NCBI GenBank assembly: GCA_910574455.1
Contig: CAJSYZ010000012.1
Span: 1,791,317 to 1,855,316, forward strand
Source of the DNA: Trichaptum fuscoviolaceum
Taxonomy: Eukaryota > Basidiomycota > Agaricomycetes > Hymenochaetales > Trichaptaceae
DNA length: 64,000 bases
Direction: 5' to 3'
Below are positions 25,942-37,537 of this stretch, one piece after another. The notes under the pieces were generated by a model, which did not search any database, was not told the DNA's origin, and saw only the letters and a list, made by a program, of their open reading frames with translations. Positions within the stretch are counted from its first letter, which is position 1. The number at the start of each line of letters is the position of its first letter. Both the position numbers and the translations under genes were made by a program.

Positions 25942-26627
25942 ATGCCTTTGCCACCACCCCTCAACTTTACAAAATGGCTTGCGGAGAACTCAGACAAACT
26001 GCAACCTCCTGTGAACAACTTCTGTCTGTATTCTGGAAAAGACTATATCGTGATGGTCGTTGGTGGACCGAATGAGCGCAATGACTACCATGTCAATGAG
26101 ACAGAGGTGAGTGGTCATTGATATACAACGAGCCTCCGATTAAACGGTCACTAGGAATGGTTTTACCAGCACAAGGGTGCAATGCTCCTCCGGGTCGTTG
26201 ATGGTGAAGAGTTTCGGGATATCCACATAGGAGAGGGGGAGATGTTTCTTTTACCTGGTGAGTAATGGTTAGATCCTGATGTTACTAGACATAACGGCAT
26301 CCATTGCAGGTAACACTCCTCACAATCCTGTCCGGTTCGCGGACACTGTCGGACTTGTGGTAGAGCGTGTCCGCCCGGAAGCTGCTATAGGTAAAGTTGT
26401 TGAATACTTGAGGTCCCATTTCCATTCGTTACTCAATCCAATGGTTTCTAGATCGCCTTCGATGGTACTGTCGTTCCGGTGCTCATTCAACGCCAACCAT
26501 TATTCACGAAGACGCTTTCCACTGCACGGATCTTGGAACACAACTCAAACCAATCATTCGTGCATGGCAGTCGGACGAGAGTCTACGAAAGTGTAAGGCA
26601 TGTGGGGCGGTTGCCGATCCAAAGTAA
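25942..26627 (+). CDS. BNA1: 3-hydroxyanthranilate 3,4-dioxygenase
   Basis: Cytosolic iron enzyme of the kynurenine route to NAD; it opens the ring of 3-hydroxyanthranilate to give the precursor of quinolinate. Four exons: 25942-26106, 26155-26257, 26310-26390 and 26452-26627, in frame throughout, about 174 residues, the normal size. The cupin core is clear: [17 protein letters not shown] supplies the first His and the Glu iron ligands, and [10 protein letters not shown] supplies the second His and a substrate-binding Arg. The C terminus has RLRWYCR and CKACG, a pair of Cys of the second, rubredoxin-like metal site; the [11 protein letters not shown] segment is also typical. Nothing suggests damage. 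It lies next to terpene and reductase genes but is a primary-metabolism gene. Confidence 0.95.
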
Positions 26628-27221
26628 AGAATAGATATGTGCGTTAATGTCACCTTCCCCGAGTTAGTCCCTGATGTCTTTTGCGCAGTAGTCAACTAGA
26701 AGAAGGAAGAAGACTAATTATATTTGTATATCAAACCGTTCACGGGCGTGAAGTCATCTATTGATGTGCATTGTCGAGGGCAAGGGTCTGCCTGTTCTAA
26801 TGCAGAGGGATGCGCAGTCAAAATCCCCGTTCCCTATCAGAAGCAACCAGGACTACGCTAACTGCGGGATTCGGTGGCCGAAAGTCGACGGTCAAGAGGG
26901 GGAGGGGCTTCGACGCCCCATCCTCTAACCTCCTAAACCGTTTTTTAATTTGTGGCAAACAGCAAACGCTCTGGGACTGTTGTCTTGTTCTGGACGAGTG
27001 TTGTTGTGACTCCTAGCGTCGCAGGGAAGTCTTTTGTCAGCGTTTACTTCAGCCTCTCAGCCTCTCAGCTTCGACTTCGAAGATGAATCTTGTTCTCCGC
27101 ACGAGTTATAGTATGTATATGACACTGTTTGCTGGCTTTAGCTTATGCATAAGTGCACACGGTTCGAAGAAATATTCTTGACGGCTTCTGTAGCTAAGAA
27201 TCCGGAGGCTACGATCGTTAG
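26628..27221. other. Spacer holding a repeat block upstream of the truncated MDR copy
   Basis: About 590 bases without a supported gene. Contains the block at 26949-26996 that matches 15521-15569. The missing 5' exons of the MDR copy were not found here. Confidence 0.5.
26949..26996 (+). repeat. Dispersed repeat block, copy 2
   Basis: Begins TTTGTGGCAAACA; counterpart of 15521-15569. Lies about 225 bases before the truncated MDR exons, whereas copy 1 lies about 610 bases before the full MDR gene. Confidence 0.5.
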
Positions 27222-27694
27222 ATATTGGGACCACGTTGGGGGTGAGTCGCTCGACCTGGCACTTGAGGCTTCAGCGCCTTTTGCTCGCTTTGTCGTGAGT
27301 ACAAGATAAATCGAGATTGCACCGGAGGTCCAACTGGTAATACATGGCTTTTAGACTGTCGGATTGATTGCTGGATATAATTCTGCGCATGCGCCTTTGC
27401 AGGTGAACACTATGTCACTGCCTACATGTTTCGGCCAAACACTGATATGTTTAATCACAGAATTATCCCCACATCCTCTTCAAGTCCTTGACCATGAACG
27501 GCATTATCGTCAGTAATCTGGAAGGCAAGCATGGCGCAGTGTTCTATGGAGATATTCCGACAAAAGTGGCATCAGGGGAGATCAAGTACCTGGAGTACAC
27601 GAAGCGTGGCCTTGAAAAGACGAGCGAGTTACTTCTTGATGTTCTGACAGGAAAGAACATAGGAAAGGCAGTTCTCATCATCGCAGACGAGTAA
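27222..27694 (+). pseudogene. 5'-truncated MDR oxidoreductase copy (last three exons only)
   Basis: Three exons equal to the 3' end of the MDR genes at 16179 and 17918. They start immediately after an intact acceptor (GTTAG) with YWDHVGGESLDLALEASAPF, continue after an intron as TVGLIAGYNSAHAPLQ, and end with the exon NYPHILFKSLTMNGIIVS.. to IIADE-stop at 27692-27694. Both introns keep GT and AG ends and phase, and no stop or frameshift occurs. The N-terminal catalytic half and the nucleotide-binding loop are missing, so it cannot be a working reductase by itself. It is closest in sequence to the copy at 16179. It could be a recent duplicate cut by deletion, or be spliced to an unrecognised upstream exon. 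Confidence 0.8.
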
Positions 27695-27756
27695 AGTCGA
27701 TCGCGGCTCGCTTTGTACAAAATCATCCTAATTCATGAGACTGTAAATCGACAAGA

Positions 27757-27769
27757 GGGGGGGGGGGGG
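27757..27769. repeat. Poly-G run
   Basis: Thirteen G in a row downstream of the truncated MDR copy; length may vary or be miscounted in sequencing. Confidence 0.8.
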
Positions 27770-27980
27770 AACCATGTACAGTAGCTGAATTCTTCTTTGA
27801 TGTATAAAATTTTACGAGAGCTCTACAATCTGTCGTTTCTAAAAATCGAGCCCAAAGTCAGATACGTCTTCAAGGTAGAGGACAATTATGTAATAAATAT
27901 AACACAATCACTACACTGCACTGCATATGGATCTCTTTCTCGTAGTAGGTATAACTCGCTAACACCGTAAAGGTGACACT

Positions 27981-29184
27981 CTAATTCTCGACGGTTTCCT
28001 TTAACTGCACCACAAGCGTCTGCTCCACCTTATTGTGCTCTGGACCGAAGTACCTCTGAGTTGCAAAGCTCCAATACAAGTTTCCAACCACCCATGTCTC
28101 CATTGACTGGATGAAAATCGCTACGTCATGGTCTATGTCGTGTGCTGATCCATCCGCCCGATTTTCTACAAGAGCAGCAAATGAGGGAAGGAGTGCCTTG
28201 CTCTCTTCAAAGGTGTTTACAAGCCCTTTGAAAATTTCCCCGCATTGATATGCTGCTTGTTGTAAGGTCATATTCTTCTCGCGCATGAGAACGGTGAGGA
28301 GGTTATTTTCTTCGAGGCCGATGTCCCGCTCCCTGAAATACGAATAAAGATCCTATAGTGATTCGATAAGTAAGAAAATCGAATCTCATCACTCAACAAT
28401 TGCTTTGACGGAAAAACGCACATTGGAATAGCCAATCATATCCACCGCGGCCCAATATATTTTCATGAACGTCTCATTTTCGAATAGTGCGTCTGGGAGT
28501 TCGATTCCCTGAGCGTATTCAATAAGTACAAAGAAAGGATCTGTGCCGCTGTTCTTGCGCCGATGAGCTTCGTACTCTTGGAGAGTCAAACCTTCACATT
28601 CGAGATGCTTCTTCTCGTTGATAATGCTTTCAAGGTATCCGCAGTATGCCTTCACAAACCTCTTCTCGGTGCGTGGCTTGATCTTGAGATCCAATCTTTC
28701 TTTCCAGCTATATCGGAAGTGCGATCAGTCAAACTACGGTTGATGGGTCAGGCCATGTGCTTACTCGACCACCATGCGAACAATGGAAGAATCTTCGGTG
28801 GACCCGCCCTTTATTGCTCTCACGTAGACGTCCGCTGCGTCGCAAACGCTTGGGTATTTATAATCGTCCAGCATCTCATCGATGGTCCAGAAGAGGTTCA
28901 TTGCATCACAACAGACAAGGAGTTCGTCTGGACCTGTATATGGGTAGACATAGGACGCTAGCAGCTCCGTTGAAGAGCGAATGAAATGCTGTCGTTTGGC
29001 ATCGCGGAAAAAACCAAATTTGTCGATCCATGCCGAGGACTCTGCATCTGACAAAGATTAAGCGACGAGCAATGCTGCTGAGTATTGAGCACTCACATGC
29101 ACTATCAAAGTGGGGATTTGTCTTGACCTGCCACGGGCATACTTTTTTGAGGTCGGGTAAGACAAAGTCGTAGACGTTAGACAT
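27981..29184 (-). CDS. Sesquiterpene synthase TPS1
   Basis: Class I terpene cyclase expected to ionise and cyclise farnesyl diphosphate with magnesium in the cytosol. Four exons (29184-29097, 29047-28765, 28707-28422, 28352-27981) give 342 residues, the usual size for fungal enzymes. Exon 1 has LPDLKKVCPW and NPHF. Exon 2 has AESSAWIDKF and the aspartate-rich motif DEMLDD, a DExxD form of DDxxD, near residue 95. The second metal motif NDLYSYFRE straddles the last intron, which falls exactly after its Asn. The pair RY in ATQRYFGPE near the C terminus is the diphosphate sensor. A TATA element lies 37 bases before the ATG. Start chosen because it matches the other three copies; an upstream in-frame Met at 29211 is less likely. 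Product unknown. Confidence 0.9.
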
Positions 29185-30004
29185 TGCGATGTTGGTGAGT
29201 TTCTTCCTCATCTCTATCCTCCTTTATAACCCATGGGTAAGTTGGAAGAAGCAGGAACCAGTGTCGAAGTGATCGGATATTGGACTAGAGATGAATTACA
29301 GCGTACTGGATCTGTGGGTAAGTTTTCGCGGCGGTGGCAAAGGCGACACAGCAACCATGAGATGAACATGATGCTTTACATCTTTGAGAAGGTGAGGCAT
29401 TCAAAAACAGGACCGAGACGCTGGTGTGACGTCGGATAAGACAGAGTGAAAGACATCATCATACATATCGCTTCCAACATTTTAAATAGTTTCTTTTCTC
29501 CCCAAGTTAGCCTCCTTGTTCCTTCAGGTAAATGCGCTGCATAGAACTTCATCCAAGGAGAAAGTGACCCTGCCCTTTTCCGGCCAAAGGAGCGATTATA
29601 CACATTGGTCTTCGATAAGCAATCAGCTTTGCGCCACAAACCAAAAACTGTGTATCGGAGTATTGGTCAAGGTTGAGAGTAAAATTTCCATGCCATTAGA
29701 AGCCCTGAGGCTACCAGTCCAGTCACGGTCCGTTTTTCATATCTATCAGTCGATCAGCCAAGAGTGTCAAGCGGAAGGTGGATGTTGCCAAGTTCAAGTA
29801 AGTTTATCCTCCTTGTTTTCGAAAGATGATTGTGTGCATGACAAGCACAAACGGGGTTTGATGGAGATAGGGAAATGAAAGTTCGACTTGAGTCACGGAG
29901 TAAATAGAAAGACACAAGTTCCCACGATATATAGTACTGGTCAATTTCTCCTGTACGGCAACTGGTTTTCTCTTCTAAAACATAAGCTTACCACGTAACA
30001 AAAT
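29185..30004. other. Intergenic between TPS1 and the Utp16-like gene
   Basis: About 820 bases between two divergent genes. Apart from the TPS1 TATA element I see no supported feature; open frames up to 120 codons have no recognisable motif. Confidence 0.45.
29221..29228 (-). promoter_or_regulatory. TATA box of TPS1
   Basis: TATAAAGG on the minus strand, 37 bases before the TPS1 start codon. The short distance implies a very short leader. Confidence 0.5.
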
Positions 30005-31117
30005 ATGGGCTCGGACTCAGATTCAGATGCTGCCCCTGAGGCAGTTTCACTCACCAAAAGTAAGGCTGGCGCAAAAGAACGCGATGCTGCAATTAAAAGA
30101 GCCGAGGCAGCCCGTGCGCGGGAGAGAAAGGAGAGGAACAGGAAACGCGACGAATCGCTGAAGAAAAGAGCAGAGGAGACGAGGAAGAGTGTAGCTCAGG
30201 GGAAGAGTGTGGTGAAGGAGAAGAAGGTGCAGAAGGACGGAGACGAAGAAGAAAGGAGGTTGTTGGACCGGATGGCTCGCGCGATGCAAGAGGCAGGTGA
30301 GGAGAGTGATGTGAGCGATGAGGAAGGCAGTTGGACAGGTCTTGGGGCCGGTGACTTGAATGGTGCGGAAAGCAGCTACAGTGAGCCCGGGCCTTCAAAA
30401 CCCCGTTCAGCAAAGGGGCATCTATCAATCGAGGATGAGGAAGAAGCAGCACAAGATAATTCGAGCGAAATGGACGAAGAATTTTCAGATAACTTGGGGG
30501 AGCAAGATGACGATGACGAGGTCGGCGAAGAGAATGGTGCCGAGGATTATGAAGAGGAAGTGCAACAACGGCCTCGAAAGAAAGCAAGGACATTAGGACC
30601 GGAGCCCGCTGAAGCAGACTATCTTCCGGACCACCTCTTTACTTCAGCTTTATCAAAGCCTTTGAAAGTCCCAAAAGGAAAAGAGGCGAAAAAAGCGAGT
30701 TCAAAAGCCAGCTCATCTTCCGCGTCGCGGAAGAGGACCAAGCGGAGAGGTCACTTGTCTTCAAAGGATCTCATAGTTGGGTGAGTACTTTGCGTATTCA
30801 GCACTTCACGCATAATATTGACGCCGTAATTCATCACAGGAAGAAAACAATACGGACGCTTCCGACAAAGGTTGCGACACCGGCACTAAAAGCAGCTGCG
30901 CGGACAGTTCCTCCCCCCAAAGTACGAAAGTTTACGGAGAGCTCTCTCTCACTAAAGGGGACGAGGAGGAGGAGAAAGTTGGGATGGGAGAGAAGGCCAG
31001 GTACGTAATTTTTCCTGTGGTATATCCACTTTCCGTAGCTAATCAATCCTTGCTACAGTGAACATAGGAAGCATGCGTAATAGTAGTTTACCAGCTGCCA
31101 GTTTCGTGCGATCATAA
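30005..31117 (+). CDS. Nucleolar Utp16/Bud21-like protein
   Basis: Probably a component of the U3 small-subunit processome. Three exons: 30005-30780, 30840-31000 and 31059-31117, about 331 residues. The N-terminal half is a charged Glu/Arg/Lys coiled-coil-like region followed by long acidic runs, as common in nucleolar proteins. The more conserved part starts at DYLPDHLFTSAL near residue 200, followed by a Lys/Ser/Arg-rich linker. The second exon gives KKTIRTLPTKVATPA and KFTESSLSLKGTRRRRKLGW, and the last one a short tail with NSSLPAASFVRS. Assignment to Utp16 rests on this motif order and composition only; a different ribosome-biogenesis factor is possible. Convergent with RPP1, whose stop is 134 bases away. 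Confidence 0.6.
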
Positions 31118-31250
31118 TACAACTACACATCTTTCTGATGCTTTCGCAATCTTGATATTCATTGAATTATGTGAAAGACTAGGCACTAGCGGCGCAGGAT
31201 TGTGTCAAGATGGCAATTTTGCAGTAATACAACAATACACATGTTATGAA

Positions 31251-32601
31251 TTACGAAGCATCGCGTCCTTTGCCTTTCTTCTTTTTCTTTCTCCTGTTTC
31301 CTTCGCTTGAGTCTCCCGTTCCAAGGCCGTCTTCCTTCGCCGCTTGAGGAATGACGTTAGGATCAACACTTTGTTCATTTTGACCCTCGTCCAGATCGCC
31401 GTAGGATCTCTTCTTTCCCGTGGCAGCGACAGATGATCGGACAGACCGGATAGAGTTTGCGGTATCATTCACCGAAGTGGCCGTGCAATTTTCATCCACC
31501 GTTTCGGTCGCATTGGTATTTGGAGGCATGACAAGCAATGGTTCAGATAATATCGCCCGATACGTTTTCCGAGTCTCTGAATTATAATTTAGCGATCCAA
31601 TTGCAATGAAAAGGGCTGTTTATCCATACGGGCTCGCAGAATTAGCGACTTCGGCGTCACAGTAGATGCATCATGGGCTAGATTCTGAGGAAGGCCGATT
31701 AAAGTTATCCTGCCGTACAGTGAATTCGTAACTTTTGCGGAAAGAAGAACGAAAGACTTCGTACAGATTACCCGCATCCCTCGGGGCTCGTAAATTAGCA
31801 TCCACCTCCGCGCCCCCACTCACAATAACCCCCTTCCCTTTGGTGACGCGAGTCACTTCCCTCGCTGCCGCCCACCAGTTTCGCCGAGCATCCTCAGCAG
31901 CCAACGCCCCTGTGTAGTTTATCTCGAAAACGCCGCCATTCTTGAGTGCTGTACGCACCATGGTGTGCTTTAGACGAAAGGGTAAACGGGGTGCCGTGAG
32001 GGGCAGAGAGATGATGTGTGTAGTGAGCGAGGAAGGTATAGTATGAGTAAGACATGCGCTGGAGAATGTGTTAGGTGTCGTTGGGTGTAATGCTAGTATA
32101 TCATACGCCGTGAAGAGCGACGCATTGGAGGTGGTCTGCACATTCATTCCTGTCAGCGGCACGTAGTCAATTAGGTTGACGAGATACATACCAGCCCATT
32201 TCCCTTTTCGCTAGCCTCATCGAGCACAATCGTAAGCCGCTTCAAATACAGCACTCCTTCTCTCCTTCTTAGCTGAGCAAGCAGCGGGTCAAGAATGTTG
32301 GTATGTGTCTTTGGGTCGACCTTGGTCTCAACAATCTGATTGAAAGCGAGAACGGTGTATCCTACTAGCATGCCTCTCGTTAGGAGTAAGAGTGCTTGAA
32401 AGTAAACCACTACGCACATCGAACGAGTAAATCGATGCGAGCTTCAATTCGAGAAATTTGAACGGGACTGAAAGATACATTTGACGTTTGTTGAGACGCC
32501 TGACCAGTTGGCTGCTTTCCTTTGCCCTTTTTCGATGGTTGAGTATGACTTTGTCCTAATGTTACTGGTGCTGGCACTGGTACATTTAGGTCAAAGAACA
32601 T
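31251..32601 (-). CDS. RPP1: RNase P/MRP protein subunit p30 (Rpp1)
   Basis: Nuclear protein subunit of RNase P and RNase MRP, needed for tRNA 5' processing and rRNA maturation. The fold is a PHP-like TIM barrel. The first exon begins MFFDLNVPVP, a family hallmark at the end of strand one, and carries a basic low-complexity insert. The next exon has VGYTVLAFNQ and LKRLTIVLDEASEKG. A long exon has TAYDILALHPTTPNTFSSAC, the conserved ISLPLTAPRLPFRLKHTMVRTALKNG and FEINYTGAL, then KGVIVSGGAE and LRAPRDAGNL. A short exon with LPQNLAHDASTVTPKSLI and a last one with TRKTYRAILSEP lead into a Lys-rich nuclear-localisation-like tail. The final exon joins were set by phase: 34-60 base introns with GT..AG ends. 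Confidence 0.9.
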
Positions 32602-33402
32602 GGTGACTGAATGTCAATTGAGAATACCGCCAAGCGTTGTGCTACGTGCTACATAGTAGCCGCGGCTGAGAATGTCCAAATATTCGCGGAGATTGAATAC
32701 AGCCTCCGTTGCCGCGACGCGTGGCCGTGGCCGGACAACCTCGTAGATTTCTTGTTAACCAACACCATCAAACTTATCATCCATTGATATCTAGATAATA
32801 TGTTATCCAACACCACAGGGAAGGGGGGAAAGGGGGGGTCTTGACGGCGAGAACCTAGGCGCCAAACGGCCCAAGATCAGCGCAAGACTCATCGCCGACC
32901 ATGTCTGACTCGGCTGAATCCAAGATTCGTGACTCTCAAGCTAGCTCTCGCAGCAATGCTCAGATACACCACCCCTGGTCCTGTTCCCTCATTGGCTGGT
33001 TGACAAGTCGCGCAATCACTGGGGGGTTCTAGTCTAAATGACATACTTATCTTTTTTTTCAACTAACCAATGCCAGCTCAGCGCGTTCACCATTTGTTCG
33101 ACAAAGAGTGCAGTTGCGTCGGTTGTCAATAGCGGATCCACTCTTCCCCGATATCAGAAATAGACATGCCTCGTTGGTAAACTGGCCAATAGATGTGGAA
33201 ATTTTATCAAACCGCCATACGGAATTCGATAACTTCTGGTGGCTCATGCAGTTCAGGAGCTACGATGAACTGTTTAAACCCCGTTGATCTCGGACACAAA
33301 GCTGAATGCGCTCTGTATTGAAGAGAGGAGAAACGTATAAGAAGGCATCTGCTGAAGTCTCTTTCCTACCAAGTAGCTCTGGCAAGTTATACCTCATAGA
33401 AA
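32602..33402. other. Intergenic between RPP1 and TPS2
   Basis: 800 bases between divergent genes; contains purine-rich runs near 32817-32840 and the TPS2 TATA-like element. No gene recognised. Confidence 0.5.
33336..33344 (+). promoter_or_regulatory. TATA-like element of TPS2
   Basis: TATAAGAAG, 67 bases before the TPS2 start codon. Confidence 0.4.
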
Positions 33403-34607
33403 ATGACACTCTCACAGCAGCTCATTCTCCCTGACTTCAAGAATATGTGTCCTTGGACTAGTTCCATCAACCCACACTTCGAAACGGCTGGTGAGTCCCT
33501 TACTGGTGTAGCTAAGGCTTCCTCGACCTCAAGTAAATGAGATGCATAGGTCTTGAATCCGCAAATTGGATCGAGAGCTTTGGGATTTTCCAAGGTGCCA
33601 AGCGCGCGCAGTACCGAGCAGCTGCCGCTGACTTGCTTGCGGCGCGCACTTACCCATACGCTGGATATGAGGACTACCGTACTGCTTGCGACTTCTTGCA
33701 TCTGCTCTTTATCGTGGATGAAGTTTGCGATGAGCAAGACGGCCCATCTTCAGCGCGCACTGTGGAACAGGTTCTCCAGGTCATGAAGGGCGAGCTGAAG
33801 CTTGGTGTTGATATCGCTGATTCACCATTCCTCCGAATTATTCAAGAGTACGTGATTCCCAACAAAAAAACAAGAGGCGGTGGCTAACTTCTATTTTTTC
33901 TCTTAGGTGGAGAGAGCGCTTCTACTGCAAAGATATTCCAGTCGCTCAGAAACGTTTCATGAAGGTCTTCTCTAACTATCTTGCTGCTGTAAGCCACGAA
34001 TCCGAGCTTCGCGACCAGCATCACATCATTACTGTTGATGAGTATCCCGCGCTTCGACGTGAATTCAGCGGCACGCAGCCCGCCTTTGCGATGTTTCAAT
34101 ACATTCACGGCATGAACCTTTCTGACGCCGTTTTTGATGACCCAACTTTCATGAGCCTGTACTGGGCGGCCGTCGATATGGTGAACATCTCCAATGTAAG
34201 TGTATTAAATGGCATTGCTCAGTAATGCAACTGACCGTTGTGTCAAGGATGTATATTCGTTCAGGGTCGAACACTCGCAAGGTCTAGACGGTAGTAATTT
34301 GATTACGCTGATGATGCACAACGAGGGCATCGAGCTTCAAACTGCAACGAACAAGATAGGGGAACGCTTTGCAGGTCTGGTTAACACTTTCTCCGAGGGA
34401 AAGGCGCATCTACCGTCTTTCAAGTTGATGCCCGGTGGTTACGACGGCATAGACGAAGATGTGGCAAAGTTCGTCCGCTCACTCGAGCAATGGGTCGTAG
34501 GCAACTTGTACTGGAGCTTCGAGACGCCCCGCTACTTTGGCCCAGAGCGTGAGGAAATAGCACGCAGCCTTATCGTGGAGATTCGGAGTGCCCCCATCTG
34601 TATCTGA
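33403..34607 (+). CDS. Sesquiterpene synthase TPS2
   Basis: Class I terpene cyclase of the same family as TPS1 but on the plus strand. Exons 33403-33490, 33550-33847, 33907-34195 and 34248-34607 give 344 residues. Motifs: LPDFKNMCPW and NPHFETA in exon 1; LESANWIESFGIF and the metal-binding DEVCDEQD (DExxD) in exon 2; WRERF at the exon 3 border; YWAAVDMVNISN then NDVYSFRVE across the last intron as the second metal motif; and the RY pair in TPRYFGPE near the end. All catalytic residues expected for diphosphate ionisation are present. The product cannot be deduced. It is the only one of the four copies on the plus strand and faces the YKT6 gene about 1.7 kb downstream. Confidence 0.92.
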
Positions 34608-36344
34608 AGAAGTATTCAACTAGAATAGACAGGGCAGGTCAACACAACTTAACTCTTCTTTATGCTTCCTCAACAAATAATTCAGATTTTGTCGCATGAT
34701 TACCGTAATAAGAGCAGATAAATATGTAGACAACCGTAGCTGATTTATATCGTCGTGATCACTTCTTGAATACACGACAAATTACCGCACCGTCTGTTTA
34801 CTAGCCGCAATTGCAACGTCAACCCGCGTGAAAGAGAGCCCCCTCCATGACCTTCCTAGCCATCTTTTCATGGCCCCAACTATAAGGCAGCGCAGAATCC
34901 TACAACGACATCACCCGGATTTGACACAAGTTCAGGCCTGAACTCGGGGTTCTTCGGAAAGTTGTACCGCATAAGTACGGGCCAACACCCCAGAACTTGG
35001 GGAAGGATGGTAAATTTAATAACATGCTGCACGTTGGTCACCAATCAAAGCTGTCATGTCCTCAATCAGAAATATTTATTTGGACTCGAGATAAGAAAGG
35101 TGGCCCCCTCCGAGCGTCCATAGATAGTCTTAATAGCGTGTTTTATAAATCACCGATCGCGGTTCAGAATAGACAGAATAAGTAGTCCGCTTTAGTTCCG
35201 AACATCTAGTCCTTATTAATATCCAGCATCGAAGTCTTCAACGCCGAAAGATGAGGACATGCCATGAGTTTCTGATGACATGTACATGTCCGTATAAATG
35301 AATGAAGACTTCCGCAAGGGAGCCTCCACAGCATCGTAATATACGATCACGGAGTAGCAAGATAATCAAGAAGTGATGCAGACAAAGTCTCAACCATGTC
35401 ATCGGACGAGCAAAGAGTCTTCCTTAAAGTCTATAGCAGCCGCCTTTTGTAGAGTTCTGTTTACTAGTCGTGCCCGAAACATGCTTTTTTAGTAGCCTAT
35501 CGCTTCATAATTGATGAGTTTGCAAGCAGATCTGAGGTGAACATCGAGAAGGAGCTTCTCCAAGGCCCGAATGATAACTTACGTGAAGCGTCATTAGAAG
35601 GCCGATCCAGCCGCGTGTCAAGACATTTGGAATGTACAGTATGAAAGGCGTTCAATCCAGTTCCGTAGAACATTGTTATCTGTATGTATGCGGAAGCAAG
35701 AAAGTTAAACTTCAATGGCCTGCTCGTACTATGAGATAGGTACCGACTCGGAGGCCTGACCCTTAGCGCTCGCTCATGGTGGCTATAGAGCATATGCGTT
35801 CGTCTCGTTGACATATCGAATGTCAGTCCCATCTTGATTCAAGGATGTCCGTTCAGTAGCTTCAGTGATATGAAAGCCTCTAAGATATGTGGATTCTGTA
35901 GCGACCACGCCAAGGTAAGTTTAGATACGTACTCCGCAAACCAATCGCTGATTCCAACTTCGCACATCCCCTTCATCCTGATGAGTCTGATCTCTCTAAG
36001 ATCTCATGAGATAGAACTATTATCAATCAGCCGTTGCCTCCAGGGTTCCGAGATAGTGTTCATCAAAACACAGAACATATCGCTGCTTGTCTTCGCCGAT
36101 CAAGCCCATGAGCAGTCTCCAACCCTGCAGGAGGAATTTTTCTTAGTATGCACACATACGATGGTTTAGGTGAATGAATTATATGTGCGATACCGCTGGA
36201 GTCATATGATATAGTACACTTGCAATGTACAAACGTATCCGTCCACACACACACACTCTCTCTCTCGGTGCTAACAACTCGCTGGAGTAAATCCAAAGGT
36301 CTCTGGTATATGTCCATGACGTAGCATGTAGGTGTCGTATATAT
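34608..36344. other. Intergenic between TPS2 and YKT6
   Basis: About 1.7 kb between two convergent genes. Only short open frames without motifs; a CA/CT microsatellite lies near 36244-36266. I found no trace of a cytochrome P450 or other tailoring enzyme here. Confidence 0.45.
36244..36266. repeat. CA/CT dinucleotide microsatellite
   Basis: A run of CA units followed directly by CT units just beyond the YKT6 stop. Confidence 0.8.
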
Positions 36345-37049
36345 CTACATGACCACACAGCACGAGTTTTGCTAGAAGAAAAACTGTATAAGCAAGTGAC
36401 TTTTTTTTCAGAAAACAGGAAGTTACCTTCTTGGCTGTCTTGAAGAATTGTTTGCTCGTGTTACTCAGCGTTTGACTTCTGTCTACAAGATCATCGAGCT
36501 TCTCTCCACGAGCAAGCACGCTTTCAATAGTCTTATGCAGAACGACCTTTGTTTCATCCAGTTCTTGTTGAACCCGCATGATTGCATCTGCGTTCTTCGG
36601 GTCCTGGTACTGCCTGAGGTATTCATGGATTTGAGGAAAGCTTATAGCAGCTACGTTCGAGTATGAGGATGTAGGGACATTCGCGGTGAAAGCCTCGAGA
36701 GTCTTGGTGAGGACTGAGAATGCAGGGCGCACAGGATACTCCTGATCAGAGACCAGCACGGCTACAACTAACAGTCAATCGCGAGTTCACGTACGACAAT
36801 AAAGCCACCCTCACCAGTTAAGTTCTCATCCCCTCCTCTGTTGTATACATGAAACGTGTAGTTGTTCTCCTGCAAGCTTTGCCTCTGGCCAGCAGGGGTA
36901 CGCTCCGCAACAGTTCGAATGAAGAAGGTCAGGAACTCGGCAACGGTGCTGCGCTGATAAAACGAGAAAGACGAGAGGTCTTGAGCCGAAGAAAGTGTCG
37001 TCGCAGAGCTGTTGACGACATGTAAGACAGCGAGTGCGTAGAGCTTCAT
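36345..37049 (-). CDS. YKT6: Prenylated R-SNARE Ykt6, intact copy
   Basis: Longin-type SNARE acting in ER-Golgi, Golgi, vacuolar and autophagosomal fusion. Three exons. Exon 1 starts MKLYALAVLHV and contains the longin core with LSSFSFYQRS and GQRQSLQE. Exon 2 begins AVLVSDQEYPVRPAF, continues with LRQYQDPKNADAI and the SNARE helix QQELDETKVVLHKTIES; the zero-layer Arg is in LARGEKLDDL. The last small exon (about 36345-36371) encodes QNSCCVVM-stop, the C-terminal CCxxM motif that is palmitoylated and farnesylated. Start at 37049 fits the family; an open frame extends upstream to 37103 but its Met is not conserved. Length is about 200 residues, normal. It stands tandem with a second copy at 37538. 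Confidence 0.95.
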
Positions 37050-37537
37050 ATCGTCTTCGTCGTTAGAAGATGAGAGAATGATCGTGGACAACGCGTTGAG
37101 CACGGTTCATATTACTGCCTTCGCCGCTTGACAAGGCAAGAAAGTTGGAGTTACGTCATCAGCTTCAAATTCGTGTCCAAATTGAAGACGGATCCTAATC
37201 CTAGTCTTCTCCGAACCTTGGCTTGAACTTTTCCCGATCACAATCACATTATCTTCGAAAGGCTCTTTGTTACTACGAAACGAAGAACTGTGATAAAATA
37301 CCAAAATAATGGCTTAAAGTGATTCAAAATAGTGGTGAGATTTCACTGGATAGCCGCGACTGACTCTAGGTACCAGGTCCAGTGCAGCTGCTGGCTCCCC
37401 CATTCAATTGGCATACACATAGTACATTGAACTAGGAAACACGAGATTCGATACTAGCATACTATTCCCTGCGACGTGATTCTTCGCACGTTTTCGACGT
37501 AACTGGGTACGATGCGGTCTTACATTCACAAGGAACA
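37050..37537. other. Spacer between the two YKT6 copies
   Basis: About 490 bases. It should hold the promoter of the downstream copy; nothing else recognised. Confidence 0.5.

Noticed and set aside
29097..29211. Upstream in-frame Met at 29211 as the TPS1 start
   Set aside because: It would lie inside the sequence next to the TATA element and breaks the 88-base first exon shared by all four copies.
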